From the NCBI GenBank assembly GCA_004340125.1, contig SLUK01000015.1, forward strand, positions 1-48,046: a stretch of 48,046 nt of DNA, given 5' to 3'. The position numbers and the translations under genes were made by a program. Positions 1 to 8,191 of the stretch are shown piece after piece. The notes under the pieces are model-generated. The model did no database searches and was not told the origin of the DNA. It was given only the letters and a program-made list of their open reading frames with translations. The number at the start of each line of letters is the position of its first letter. Position 1 is the stretch's first letter. Origin of the DNA: Harryflintia acetispora. Its GTDB lineage: Bacteria > Bacillota > Clostridia > Oscillospirales > Ruminococcaceae.

Positions 1-480
1 CGAGCTGGAATGGACGAACAGCGATCCCGGCGCCGCCGCGATGACAGTCGCGGCGGACGGGCGCAGCGCCACCATCGACGCCAGCGGCAAGACGGCAGGC
101 AGCACGACGATCACCGCCCACATCAAGGGGGCGCCGGATACGGCGCAGTACAAGGCGAGCTGCACCGTCACGGTGGTGACCATCGGCAGCGTGAGCGTCA
201 GCCCCAACAGCTATACCCTCTATACTCAGGGTTCGCCGCAGACGGTACAGCTGGCCGCGACGGTAACACCCAACGCCGCCCCGGTCTGGAGCAGCAGCAA
301 CCCGGCCGCCGCGACGGTCAACCAGACCGGGCTGGTGACAGCCGTCGCGGCGGGGAGCGCCACCGTCACCGCGACGGTGGGCGGTAAAAGCGGAAGTAGC
401 ACCATTACAGTTAAGGACAAGATTCCCGTGGCCTCGGTAACGGTCAGCGGTACCAATAGTTTGGTGCGCACCAGCGACAA
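1..480 (+). repeat. Left arm of a long inverted repeat
   Basis: Bases 1-480 align without gaps to the reverse complement of 46876-47355 (position x pairs with 47356 minus x, checked near both ends). The aligned proteins differ at 11 of 159 residues by hand count. Weaker similarity continues to about 690. The arm lies inside Ig-like repeat coding sequence and may extend left of the window. Confidence 0.9.
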
Positions 481-1474
481 CCTCAGCCCCACCACTCAGC
501 TTTCCGCCTCTGTCGAGCCGGAGAATGCCACTCTGAAAACTGTCACCTGGGTGAAGACCGGCGGCAGCGGGAATATCAACATCAGCACCTCCGGGCTGGT
601 GACCGCGACATCGGCGGGCAGCGCCACCTTCACCGCCACCGCCGACGGCGTGACGAGCACCCCCTACATCGTGACGGTCACCGACCAGAAGGTCACGGGC
701 ATCACCATCCGGGCAAACGATTCCGTTCTGACCGGAAAATCCATTTCGGTTTCTGCCACCGTGACTCCCGAAAACGCCATCAACACTGACATAACCTGGA
801 GTCTCACACAGAGTAAAAATTACGCCTCGCTCAGCGGGCAAACCCTCAATGGCCTGGAGAGCGGCGATGTGTTTGGTACCGTGACACTGCGCGCCGTTTC
901 AAACGACGGGGGAGCCTCCCAGACGAAAACGGTGCGCGTCACCGCTGCAAACGGAAGCCAGGTCCAATGGGCGGGCAAATCTTGGCGGGTCGCCGATGAG
1001 GACGCTACCCAGTTCGGCGGCAAGACAGGCTCGGTGGTGCTGATCGGCGACATTTATGAGACTGTCGAGTTCGGCTCCAACACCTATTATTACAGCACGG
1101 TGCGCAATAGGTGCCTGGCTCTTTACAACAGTCTGACGGCGGCACAAAAGGCAAAAATTTCCAATCATGCCGTGGTCGGTGATCCTGTCTGGGTACCCAA
1201 CTCTTATGAAATTTACGGCTCCTCCACCCCCTCCTGGGGGCTTACTCCCGGCGACACGCTCATTCGCCAGCTGGGTTACTTTGCCAACACCGGGACGACG
1301 GTTTCCAACACGGAGCCGGTGCGCGGGATCTATCAAAGTTACGGCTCCTGGCTGCGCGTCAATTACAACAATTCGGGAGATTCCATCTGCCGCGTGCTCA
1401 ACGGCTATCTGAGCTATGATAAGAGCACCGCCTCAAAAAACGCCATACACCCCGCGTTGGTCCTCAACCCTTAA
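2..1474 (+). CDS. Ig-like (BIG_2) repeat surface protein, C-terminal part
   Basis: The 5' end lies outside the window; the frame is open from base 2. The visible 490 residues hold one partial and three further bacterial Ig-like type 2 domains of about 80-95 residues, each with the family pattern of a Trp, a Ser/Asn-rich stretch, a TGLV turn and a TVTA strand. The last roughly 170 residues (from about base 955) form a different domain: GKSWRVADED, STVRNRCLALYN, YEIYGSS, SWLR and a final HPALVLNP. This resembles the DUF6273 type, often found at the end of Firmicutes surface proteins. No LPxTG or C-terminal membrane anchor is present. Ligand binding or adhesion is inferred from the family. The gene is the partner of the leftward gene at the other window edge. 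A strong terminator follows. Confidence 0.85.
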   Translation, partial: ELEWTNSDPGAAAMTVAADGRSATIDASGKTAGSTTITAHIKGAPDTAQYKASCTVTVVTIGSVSVSPNSYTLYTQGSPQTVQLAATVTPNAAPVWSSSNPAAATVNQTGLVTAVAAGSATVTATVGGKSGSSTITVKDKIPVASVTVSGTNSLVRTSDNLSPTTQLSASVEPENATLKTVTWVKTGGSGNINISTSGLVTATSAGSATFTATADGVTSTPYIVTVTDQKVTGITIRANDSVLTGKSISVSATVTPENAINTDITWSLTQSKNYASLSGQTLNGLESGDVFGTVTLRAVSNDGGASQTKTVRVTAANGSQVQWAGKSWRVADEDATQFGGKTGSVVLIGDIYETVEFGSNTYYYSTVRNRCLALYNSLTAAQKAKISNHAVVGDPVWVPNSYEIYGSSTPSWGLTPGDTLIRQLGYFANTGTTVSNTEPVRGIYQSYGSWLRVNYNNSGDSICRVLNGYLSYDKSTASKNAIHPALVLNP

Positions 1475-1488
1475 CCGCGGTAAAGAAA

Positions 1489-1527
1489 GGCGCCGCCCGG
1501 CTCTTTTGAGCCGGGCGGCGCCTTTTT
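1489..1527 (+). terminator. Intrinsic terminator of the left Ig-like gene
   Basis: A perfect 15-bp stem, GGCGCCGCCCGGCTC with its complement, a TTTT loop and a T5 tract, starting 14 bases after the stop codon. Confidence 0.93.
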
Positions 1528-1808
1528 CAAATACGAATAAAAAAATGCCGCCCCCGCTATTGCAAGGACAGCACCCTGGTGGTGGAAGAGAGAAGCTGTG
1601 GGCTTTTTTCTTCCATATTGTTTGTCCCCGGTGGACAACATCATGAATTATAACCCACGTTTTTGTAAAATGCAACACAATATCTTGTAAATTGTAGCAT
1701 TCCACAAATTCGTGTCAAACTGGATGTGAATTTTGAACAACCTGTAAACGGGACGGGAACAAACCAAAAACTCTTCTTTTTGCGCGGCCGATTTCGACCC
1801 CCTCGTAC
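1528..1808. other. Non-coding, AT-rich region before ruvC
   Basis: No credible gene. It contains two inverted repeats: TTGTCC-N5-GGACAA at 1622-1638, and a nested one at 1669-1701 (AATGC/GCATT enclosing ACAAT/ATTGT). The 10-mer ATTGTAGCAT at 1691-1700 recurs at 1845-1854, near the expected transcription start of the ruv operon. Function unknown. Confidence 0.5.
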
Positions 1809-1838
1809 TTGTGGAGGGCCAGCGGGTTGTGCTATAAT
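1809..1838 (+). promoter_or_regulatory. Promoter of the ruvCAB operon
   Basis: -35 TTGTGG at 1809-1814, 18-bp spacer, -10 TATAAT at 1833-1838. The 5' UTR carries the palindrome CCCCTGTG-GG-CACAGGGG at 1866-1883, just before the GGGAGGAGG ribosome site. Confidence 0.7.
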
Positions 1839-1908
1839 AAATTGATTGTAGCATGGGCCATTCTGCCCCTGTGGGCACAGGGGAACGGGAGGAGGGGAGC
1901 GCTTCGTG

Positions 1909-2418
1909 ATGCGGATTTTAGGGATCGACCCCGGCTACGCCATCGTGGGCTGGGGGGTGGTGGACTACCACAACAATCACTTTTTCCCGGTCCAGTACGG
2001 GGCGATCACCACCGAGGCGGGGGAGGAGTTCGATGTGCGGCTGCGCAGGATTTATCTCGATACCTGCGCGCTGATCACCGCCGCCAAGCCTGAGGCGATG
2101 GCCATCGAGCGGCTCTACTTTACCACCAACCAGAAGACGGCCATCGACGTGGCCCAGGCGCGCGGGGTCATCCTGCTCGCCGCGGCGCTTCAAGACGTGC
2201 CGATTTTCGAGTATACCCCCCTGCAGGTCAAAAGCTCGGTGGTCGGCTACGGCAAGGCCGAGAAAAAGCAGGTTATGCTGATGACCCAGCGGATACTGGG
2301 CCTCAAGGAAGTTCCGAAGCCCGACGACACCGCCGACGCGCTGGCGATTGCCATCTGCCATGGGCACAGCGCGGGCAGCTCACTGTCGGGACTGATACGA
2401 AAGGCGGGCGCGAGATGA
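1909..2418 (+). CDS. ruvC: Holliday junction endodeoxyribonuclease RuvC
   Basis: RuvC cuts Holliday junctions symmetrically during recombinational repair, working with the RuvAB branch-migration motor. The 169-residue protein has family length and opens with MRILGIDPGY, which carries the first catalytic Asp (residue 7). The acidic residue in AIERLYF and the C-terminal PDDTADALAIA motif supply the other metal ligands. A GTG lies one codon upstream (1906), but the ATG at 1909 gives the standard N-terminus and sits well behind GGGAGGAGG. The stop codon overlaps the ruvA start by 4 bases (ATGA), so the two are translationally coupled. No LexA-type box was found upstream. Confidence 0.96.
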   Translation: MRILGIDPGYAIVGWGVVDYHNNHFFPVQYGAITTEAGEEFDVRLRRIYLDTCALITAAKPEAMAIERLYFTTNQKTAIDVAQARGVILLAAALQDVPIFEYTPLQVKSSVVGYGKAEKKQVMLMTQRILGLKEVPKPDDTADALAIAICHGHSAGSSLSGLIRKAGAR

Positions 2419-3020
2419 TCCATTCCCTGCGCGGCATATTGGCCGCGGTAGAACCAAACTTTATTGTGATCGAGTGCTCGGGGGTGGGCTTCGGGGTGCG
2501 CACCACCATGAACACCATCGGCAAGCTGCCCAAAACGGGGAGCGAGGTCAAGATATACACCCACCTCTCGGTGCGCGAGGATGCGATGGAGCTCTTCGGC
2601 TTTTCGGAGCCGAGCGAGCTAAACTGCTTTCGCATGCTCACCGCCGTCACCGGGGTGGGGCCGAAGGCGGCCATCTCGATCCTCAGCGAGCTGACCCCGG
2701 ACAAGCTCATGCTCTGCGTGGCCTCGGGGGACCACAAGTCGATCACCCGGGCGCAGGGGGTGGGGCCGAAGCTCGCCAGCCGGATCGTGCTCGAGCTCAA
2801 GGACAAGATCAGTAATGAGGAGCTCGCCGGCGGGATGGAGGGCGCCGCCTTCGCGGCGGCGGCCGACCCGAAGACCAATGCGGGCGAGGCGATGAGCGCT
2901 CTGGTGGTGCTGGGCTACGCCCAGTCCGAGGCGGCCGCGGCGGTGGCCCGCTTCGCGCCGGACACCCCGGTGCAGGAGATGATCAAGGGCGCGCTGAAGA
3001 TTCTCAGCGGCGGCCGATAA
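2415..3020 (+). CDS. ruvA: Holliday junction branch migration protein RuvA
   Basis: RuvA binds the four-way junction as a tetramer and loads RuvB rings on opposite arms. The 201-residue protein has the N-terminal OB fold (MIHSLRGILAAVEPNFIVIE), then tandem helix-hairpin-helix motifs (LTAVTGVGPKAAISIL near residue 75 and ITRAQGVGPKLASRIV near 110), and a C-terminal domain III (ALVVLGYAQSEAAAAV) that contacts RuvB. A flexible Ala-rich linker separates domains II and III. It overlaps ruvC by 4 bases and is followed 18 bases later by ruvB, the usual ruvCAB order. Confidence 0.96.
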   Translation: MIHSLRGILAAVEPNFIVIECSGVGFGVRTTMNTIGKLPKTGSEVKIYTHLSVREDAMELFGFSEPSELNCFRMLTAVTGVGPKAAISILSELTPDKLMLCVASGDHKSITRAQGVGPKLASRIVLELKDKISNEELAGGMEGAAFAAAADPKTNAGEAMSALVVLGYAQSEAAAAVARFAPDTPVQEMIKGALKILSGGR

Positions 3021-3038
3021 GGGTAGGGGAGCGGCAGA

Positions 3039-4100
3039 ATGAACGATTTTAGCGAGATGGATTTTGAAAACCGCGTCATGGCGCCCGAGGCGCTGGGGGA
3101 GGACAGCGAGAGCGAGCTGAACCTTCGCCCCCAGTCGCTGGACGAATATATCGGCCAGGAGAAGGCCAAGGAGCACCTGCGCGTCTATATCGAGGCGGCG
3201 AAAGGGCGCGGTGAGGCGCTCGACCATGTGCTGCTTTACGGCCCTCCGGGACTGGGCAAGACCACCCTGTCCGGGATCATCGCGCGGGAGATGGGGGTGG
3301 AAATCCGCGTAACCTCCGGCCCCGCCATCGAGAAGCCGGGCGATCTGGCGGCGTTGCTGACCAACCTGAATGCCGGGGACATCCTCTTTGTGGACGAGAT
3401 ACACCGCCTTTCGCGGGCGGTGGAGGAGGTCCTCTACCCGGCGATGGAGGACTACGCGCTGGACATCATGATCGGCAAGGGGCCCTCGGCGCGCTCGATA
3501 AGGATCGACCTGCCCAAGTTCACCCTGATCGGCGCGACCACCCGGGCGGGACAGCTTTCCGCCCCGCTGCGGGACCGCTTCGGGGTGGTCATGCGCCTCG
3601 AGATGTACACCCCGCAGGAGCTCGGCACCATCGTGCGGCGCAGCGCGGGGATCCTCTCGATCGACTGCGACGAGGGCGGGGCGCTGGAGATCGCCTGCCG
3701 TTCGCGCGGCACGCCGCGTATCGCCAACCGGCTGCTGAAAAGGGTGCGGGACTTCGCCCAGGTGCTGGGCGACGGGCGGATCACCAACGACCTTGCCAAG
3801 CTCGCGCTCAACAAGCTGGAGATCGACCCGCTGGGGCTGGACGACGTGGACCGGCGGATGCTCGCCCTCATCATCACAAACTATGCCGGCGGCCCGGTAG
3901 GGCTGGAGACCCTGGCCGCGGCCATCGGCGAGGAATCGGTCACCTTGGAGGACGTGTACGAGCCCTACCTCATGCAGATCGGCTTTCTGGCGCGCACCCC
4001 GCGCGGGCGCTGCGTCACCCCGAAGGCCTATGACCACCTGGGGCTTCGCATGCCCTCGGCTGCGCGGGAGGATGAGCTGCAGCAGAAGCTGGAGCTCTAA
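3039..4100 (+). CDS. ruvB: Holliday junction ATP-dependent helicase RuvB
   Basis: RuvB is the hexameric AAA+ motor that pulls DNA through the RuvA-bound junction. The 353-residue protein shows Walker A GPPGLGKT at residues 68-75, Walker B with DEIH at 119-122, sensor 1 GATTRAG at 165-171, and a C-terminal winged helix (YLMQIGFLARTPRGR, then KAYDHLG). A short acidic N-terminal extension precedes the conserved LRPQSLDEYIGQ. The start ATG follows GGGGAGCGG. It is the last gene of the ruv trio; 84 bases separate it from glmM, with no clear terminator between. Confidence 0.97.
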   Translation: MNDFSEMDFENRVMAPEALGEDSESELNLRPQSLDEYIGQEKAKEHLRVYIEAAKGRGEALDHVLLYGPPGLGKTTLSGIIAREMGVEIRVTSGPAIEKPGDLAALLTNLNAGDILFVDEIHRLSRAVEEVLYPAMEDYALDIMIGKGPSARSIRIDLPKFTLIGATTRAGQLSAPLRDRFGVVMRLEMYTPQELGTIVRRSAGILSIDCDEGGALEIACRSRGTPRIANRLLKRVRDFAQVLGDGRITNDLAKLALNKLEIDPLGLDDVDRRMLALIITNYAGGPVGLETLAAAIGEESVTLEDVYEPYLMQIGFLARTPRGRCVTPKAYDHLGLRMPSAAREDELQQKLEL

Positions 4101-4184
4101 ACGAAAACCGTCTTCGCATATAGATAGAGAGATGCAACAGAGATTTATATCGGGCAGAAACGGCGGAAAGGAATGGTTACAGGT

Positions 4185-5558
4185 ATGGGGAGAATTTTTG
4201 GAACCGACGGCGCGCGCGGGGTCGCGAACACTGAGATCAGCTGCGATTTGGCGATGGACATCGGCCGGGCGCTGGCAATGGTGCTCACCGAGAAGAGCGA
4301 TAAGCGCCCGAGAGTATTGATCGGGCGGGACACCCGCATCTCGGGCGATATGCTGGAGAGCGCCGTGGCGGCGGGGCTGTGCTCGGTGGGCGCGAATGCC
4401 GAGCTGCTGGGCGTGGTGCCCACGCCGGCCATCGCGCACCTGGTGCGCGAGCTGCACGCCGACGCGGGGGTCATGCTCTCCGCCTCGCACAACCCGTTTG
4501 AGTACAACGGGATCAAAATTTTCGGCTCGGGCGGGCTCAAGCTGCGCGATGAGCAGGAATTCGAGATCGAGGAGCTGGTGCTCGACCACAAGGCCCCCTT
4601 CACCATCCAGTGGGGCGCGCATGTCGGCCGGGTGAGCCGGGACGAGCGCGCGGTGCAAAAATATGTCGACCATCTCGCCGCCACCGTGCCCGAGGGGCTC
4701 ATGGGGCTGCGCGTGGCGCTGGACTGCTCGAACGGCAGCGCCAGCCGCACCGCCGAAGGCCTCTTTACCCGCCTGGGGGCCGAGGTCACCATTTTTTCAT
4801 GCGCGCCCGACGGGATCAACATCAACGACGGCTGCGGCTCCACCCATATCGAGGCGCTGCAGGAGCTGGTGCGGTGCGGGGACTTTGACTGCGGCTTCGC
4901 CTTCGACGGGGACGCCGACCGATGCCTCGCGGTGAGTGCCGAGGGGGAGCTGGTGGACGGGGACCGGATCATCGCCCTGCTGGCCAAGGACCTGAAGGAG
5001 CGCGGGAAGCTCGTGGGGGACAGTGCGGTGGTCACCGTGATGAGCAACCTCGGCTTCCATAAATTCTGCGAGCAGACCGGTATCCGCGCCGAGATCACCA
5101 AGGTCGGGGACCGGTACGTGCTGGAAAACATGCTGGAAAACGGCTATATGATCGGCGGCGAGCAGTCAGGGCACGTCATCCTGCGCGAGCACATGACCAC
5201 CGGGGACGGGCAGCTCACCGCGCTGCATGTGATGGCGGTGATGAAGCGCACCGGCAAAAGCCTCCACGAGCTGGCAAGCGTCATGCAGGTCTTCCCGCAG
5301 GTGACGGTCAACGTGCGGGCCGATCCGTATATGAAGAGCCATCTCGAGCTCGACGACGGGGTGGTGCGCAAGGTGGCCGAGCACCGCGAGCGCCTGGGCG
5401 ACAGCGGCCGGGTGCTGGTGCGCGTCAGCGGTACCGAGCCCCTGATCCGGGTGATGATCGAGGGGCAGGACGAAGAATATATCAAGGCGGCGGCTGGGGA
5501 CATCGCCGACACCATCAAGGAACGGCTGGGGAATAATGAGAGCGACAAAGGACTTTAA
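4185..5558 (+). CDS. glmM: Phosphoglucosamine mutase GlmM
   Basis: GlmM converts glucosamine-6-phosphate to glucosamine-1-phosphate, the step leading to UDP-GlcNAc for peptidoglycan. The protein starts MGRIFGTDGARG and has the phosphoserine loop SASHNP (Ser101), the metal-binding loop FDGDADR (240-246), the sugar-binding GGEQSGH and the phosphate-binding RVSGTEPLIRVM, the four alpha-D-phosphohexomutase signatures. An in-frame ATG at 4173 directly abuts the ribosome site AAAGGA (4167-4172), too close for normal initiation. The ATG at 4185 lies 12 bases beyond the site and gives the family N-terminus, so I chose it. The 3' end overlaps the next gene by 23 bases. Confidence 0.96.
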   Translation: MGRIFGTDGARGVANTEISCDLAMDIGRALAMVLTEKSDKRPRVLIGRDTRISGDMLESAVAAGLCSVGANAELLGVVPTPAIAHLVRELHADAGVMLSASHNPFEYNGIKIFGSGGLKLRDEQEFEIEELVLDHKAPFTIQWGAHVGRVSRDERAVQKYVDHLAATVPEGLMGLRVALDCSNGSASRTAEGLFTRLGAEVTIFSCAPDGININDGCGSTHIEALQELVRCGDFDCGFAFDGDADRCLAVSAEGELVDGDRIIALLAKDLKERGKLVGDSAVVTVMSNLGFHKFCEQTGIRAEITKVGDRYVLENMLENGYMIGGEQSGHVILREHMTTGDGQLTALHVMAVMKRTGKSLHELASVMQVFPQVTVNVRADPYMKSHLELDDGVVRKVAEHRERLGDSGRVLVRVSGTEPLIRVMIEGQDEEYIKAAAGDIADTIKERLGNNESDKGL

Positions 5559-6393
5559 GGATTACGAGCTGATCGACTGCTCAGGCGGCGAAAAGCTCGA
5601 GCGCTGGGGCGATGTGACCCTGGTGCGCCCCGACCCGCAGGTGCTGTGGGAGACTCCGCGGGGGCCGCGTTGGAAAAGCTGCAACGCGCACTACCACCGC
5701 TCACAAAGCGGCGGCGGGCGCTGGGAGTATAAGAGCATGCGCCGGGAGAGCTGGAATATCTCCTGGCGCCAGCTCACCTTTAAAATCAGCCCGACCGGCT
5801 TCAAGCACACCGGCCTGTTTCCCGAGCAGGCGGTCAACTGGGACTATGTCATGGAGAAGCTCGCCGGGCGGCCGGGGGCGAATATTTTAAACCTCTTCGC
5901 CTACACCGGCGGGGCCACCCTGGCCTGCGCGGCGGCGGGGGCGAAGGTCTGCCATGTGGACGCCTCCAAGGGGATGGTGTCCTGGGCGCGGGAAAACGCC
6001 GCGCTCAGCTCCCTTGCGGACAAGCCGGTGCGCTGGATCGTGGACGACTGCAAAAAGTTCGTCGAACGGGAGCTGCGCCGGGGCAACCGGTATGACGGGA
6101 TCATCATGGACCCGCCCTCCTACGGCCGGGGGCCGGGGGGCGAGATCTGGAAGCTCGAGGAGCAGATCTACCCGCTGCTCGAGCTGACGGCGCCGCTGCT
6201 TTCAGACGCCCCGCTCTTTTTCATTTTAAACTCCTACACCACCGGGCTTTCGGCCTCGGTCATGCAGTACCTGCTGGGGGTCACGGTGGGGCGGCTTCAC
6301 GGCGGGCGCGCCGCGGCCGACGAGATCGGCCTGCCGGTCAGCGAGACCGGGCTCGTGCTCCCCTGCGGCAGCACCGCGATCTGGGAGCCCTGA
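5536..6393 (+). CDS. Class I SAM-dependent methyltransferase (RlmI-like)
   Basis: This 285-residue protein has a Rossmann methyltransferase core: the SAM-binding motif NLFAYTGGATLACAAAGA, the acidic motif II in HVDASKGMVSWARENA, and the catalytic-type DPPSYGRG. This arrangement resembles the C-terminal half of RlmI/YwbD-type 23S rRNA cytosine-C5 methyltransferases, but the N-terminal PUA domain is missing. It could act on rRNA or another RNA; the substrate cannot be read from the sequence. The start lies inside glmM, so the two are cotranscribed. The 63 bases downstream hold only the leader of ecfA1. Confidence 0.85.
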   Translation: MRATKDFKDYELIDCSGGEKLERWGDVTLVRPDPQVLWETPRGPRWKSCNAHYHRSQSGGGRWEYKSMRRESWNISWRQLTFKISPTGFKHTGLFPEQAVNWDYVMEKLAGRPGANILNLFAYTGGATLACAAAGAKVCHVDASKGMVSWARENAALSSLADKPVRWIVDDCKKFVERELRRGNRYDGIIMDPPSYGRGPGGEIWKLEEQIYPLLELTAPLLSDAPLFFILNSYTTGLSASVMQYLLGVTVGRLHGGRAAADEIGLPVSETGLVLPCGSTAIWEP

Positions 6394-6456
6394 CATCGCC
6401 TTTCCGGCCGCGAGGCCCTGCCCGCGGACCACTTTATGATAGCGAGGATGTTTTTC

Positions 6457-7326
6457 GTGAAGGATCAGTTTTTACAGGCACAGCACCTGAGCTTTGCATA
6501 TAACACCGAGGAGGGGGAAACCCCGGTCCCGGTGCTGCGGGAGCTGAGCACCGCCATCCCGAAGGGGCAGTTCGTGGCGGTGCTCGGCCACAACGGCTCG
6601 GGCAAAAGCACGCTGGCCAAGCACTTTAACGCCATCCTGCTGCCCCAGGGCGGCACGGTATACGTCGGTGGAATGGATACGAGGGTGGAGGAAAACCTTC
6701 TGCCCATCCGCCAGACGGTGGGGATGGTTTTCCAGAATCCCGACAACCAGATCGTCGCCACCATCGTGGAGGAGGACGTCGCCTTTGCGCTGGAGAACAT
6801 GGGGGTGGCCCCCGATGATATCCGGCGCAGGGTGGACGAGGCGCTCAAGACGGTGGGGATGTACGAATTCCGCGAGCACGCGCCGCACCAGCTTTCGGGC
6901 GGCCAAAAGCAGCGGGTGGCCATCGCCGGGGTGATCGCCATGCGCCCGGCGTGTATCGTGCTCGACGAGCCGACCGCCATGCTCGACCCCAAGGGGAGGC
7001 GGGAGGTCATCGGCACCATCCGCAGCCTGAACCGGGAGTTTGGGATCACCGTGGTGCTGATCACCCACTATATGGACGAGGCCGCGCGGGCCGACCGGGT
7101 GATCGTGATGAACGACGGGCAGATCATCCTGGACGACGTGCCCAAGAAGGTCTTCTCCCACGTCGCCGCGCTCAAGGAGGTGGGGCTGGACGTTCCCCAG
7201 GCCACCGAGCTTAGCTATGAGCTGCGGGGCGCGGGGGTCAACCTGCCGGACGACATCCTGGACGACGAGGAGTTCGTGCGGGAGCTTTGTAAGCTCCTAA
7301 ATAAGCGGGAAGGGGAGGGATGCTGA
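6457..7326 (+). CDS. ecfA1: Energy-coupling factor transporter ATPase EcfA1
   Basis: One of the two ATPases that power group II ECF transporters, which import vitamins and metal ions through interchangeable S components. Visible motifs are Walker A GHNGSGKS (44-51), the Q-loop VFQNPDNQIV, the signature LSGGQKQR, Walker B IVLDEPTAMLD and the switch His in LITHYMDEA. Upstream in-frame ATGs at 6436 and 6448 lack a usable ribosome site. GAGGA at 6444-6448 sits 8 bases before a GTG at 6457, so I chose that start (289 residues). It heads the conserved ecfA1-ecfA2-ecfT-truA block. No S component is in the window, as expected for group II. Confidence 0.93.
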   Translation: MKDQFLQAQHLSFAYNTEEGETPVPVLRELSTAIPKGQFVAVLGHNGSGKSTLAKHFNAILLPQGGTVYVGGMDTRVEENLLPIRQTVGMVFQNPDNQIVATIVEEDVAFALENMGVAPDDIRRRVDEALKTVGMYEFREHAPHQLSGGQKQRVAIAGVIAMRPACIVLDEPTAMLDPKGRREVIGTIRSLNREFGITVVLITHYMDEAARADRVIVMNDGQIILDDVPKKVFSHVAALKEVGLDVPQATELSYELRGAGVNLPDDILDDEEFVRELCKLLNKREGEGC

Positions 7327-7327
7327 C

Positions 7328-8191
7328 ATGCCGGCGATCAAAACGGAGCATCTGAGCTATGTCTATTCGCCCGGCACCCCTTTCGAGAAGACGGCGGTGG
7401 ACGACGTGAACGTCGAGATCGAGAGCGGGGAATTCGTCGGGGTGATCGGACACACCGGCTCGGGGAAGAGCACCCTGATCCAGCATTTCAACGGCCTGCT
7501 CGAGCCGACCGCGGGCAAGGTTTATATCGACGGGGAGGACCTGTGGGCGGACAAGAGCCGCCTGCGCGATTTCCGCTTCAAGGTGGGGCTGGTCTTCCAG
7601 TACCCCGAATACCAGCTCTTCGAGGACACCGTGTATAAGGACATCTCCTTCGGGCCGCGCAACATGGGAATGAGCGAGGAGGAGATCCACAAGAGCGTGA
7701 TGGACGCCGCGGCCTTCGTGGGGCTCAAGGAAAAACACATGGAGAAGTCGCCCTTCGAGCTCTCGGGCGGCCAAAAGCGGCGGGTGGCCATCGCCGGGGT
7801 GATCGCCATGAACCCAAAGGTGCTGATCCTGGACGAGCCCACCGCCGGGCTCGACCCGAAGGGGCGGGACCGGATCCTCGGCCAGATCAGGGAATACCAC
7901 CAGCAGGTGGGGAACACCGTGCTGCTGGTCTCCCACTCGATGGAGGACATCGCCCGCTACTCCAAGAAGGTACTGGTGATGAACCAGTCCAGGCTCTTCA
8001 TGTACGCCGATGTGGCCGAGGTCTTCGAGCACGCCGATCAGATCGCCGCGATGGGGCTGTCCGTGCCGCAGATCACCCGGATATTCCACCGGCTCTCTGC
8101 CGAGGGGTACCCGGTGCGGCGCAACATCTACGACATGCAAAGGGCGAAGGACGAGATTCTGCGCCTGCTCTCGGAAAGGGGGAAGGCCTAA
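7328..8191 (+). CDS. ecfA2: Energy-coupling factor transporter ATPase EcfA2
   Basis: The second ECF ATPase (287 residues), which pairs with EcfA1 as a heterodimer under EcfT. It shows Walker A GHTGSGKS (41-48), Q-loop VFQYPEYQLFEDTV, signature LSGGQKRR, Walker B LILDEPTAGLD and switch His in VSHSMEDIARYS. The Q-loop variant with YPEYQLF is characteristic of EcfA2 as opposed to NPDNQIV in EcfA1. The start ATG is one base after the ecfA1 stop and is preceded by GGAGGG. Its last base is the first base of the ecfT start codon. Confidence 0.94.
   Translation: MPAIKTEHLSYVYSPGTPFEKTAVDDVNVEIESGEFVGVIGHTGSGKSTLIQHFNGLLEPTAGKVYIDGEDLWADKSRLRDFRFKVGLVFQYPEYQLFEDTVYKDISFGPRNMGMSEEEIHKSVMDAAAFVGLKEKHMEKSPFELSGGQKRRVAIAGVIAMNPKVLILDEPTAGLDPKGRDRILGQIREYHQQVGNTVLLVSHSMEDIARYSKKVLVMNQSRLFMYADVAEVFEHADQIAAMGLSVPQITRIFHRLSAEGYPVRRNIYDMQRAKDEILRLLSERGKA

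Noticed and set aside
7..387. Alternative reading frames within the Ig-like repeats of both edge genes
   Set aside because: Repetitive GC-rich coding sequence keeps several frames open; only the Ig-like frame has domain structure and matches between the two copies.
1728..1760. LexA/DinR box before ruvC
   Set aside because: GAAC occurs but no correctly spaced GTTC partner is found.
2619..4673. A 684-codon minus-strand frame across ruvA, ruvB and glmM
   Set aside because: Shadow of the sense genes; composition typical of reversed GC-rich codons.
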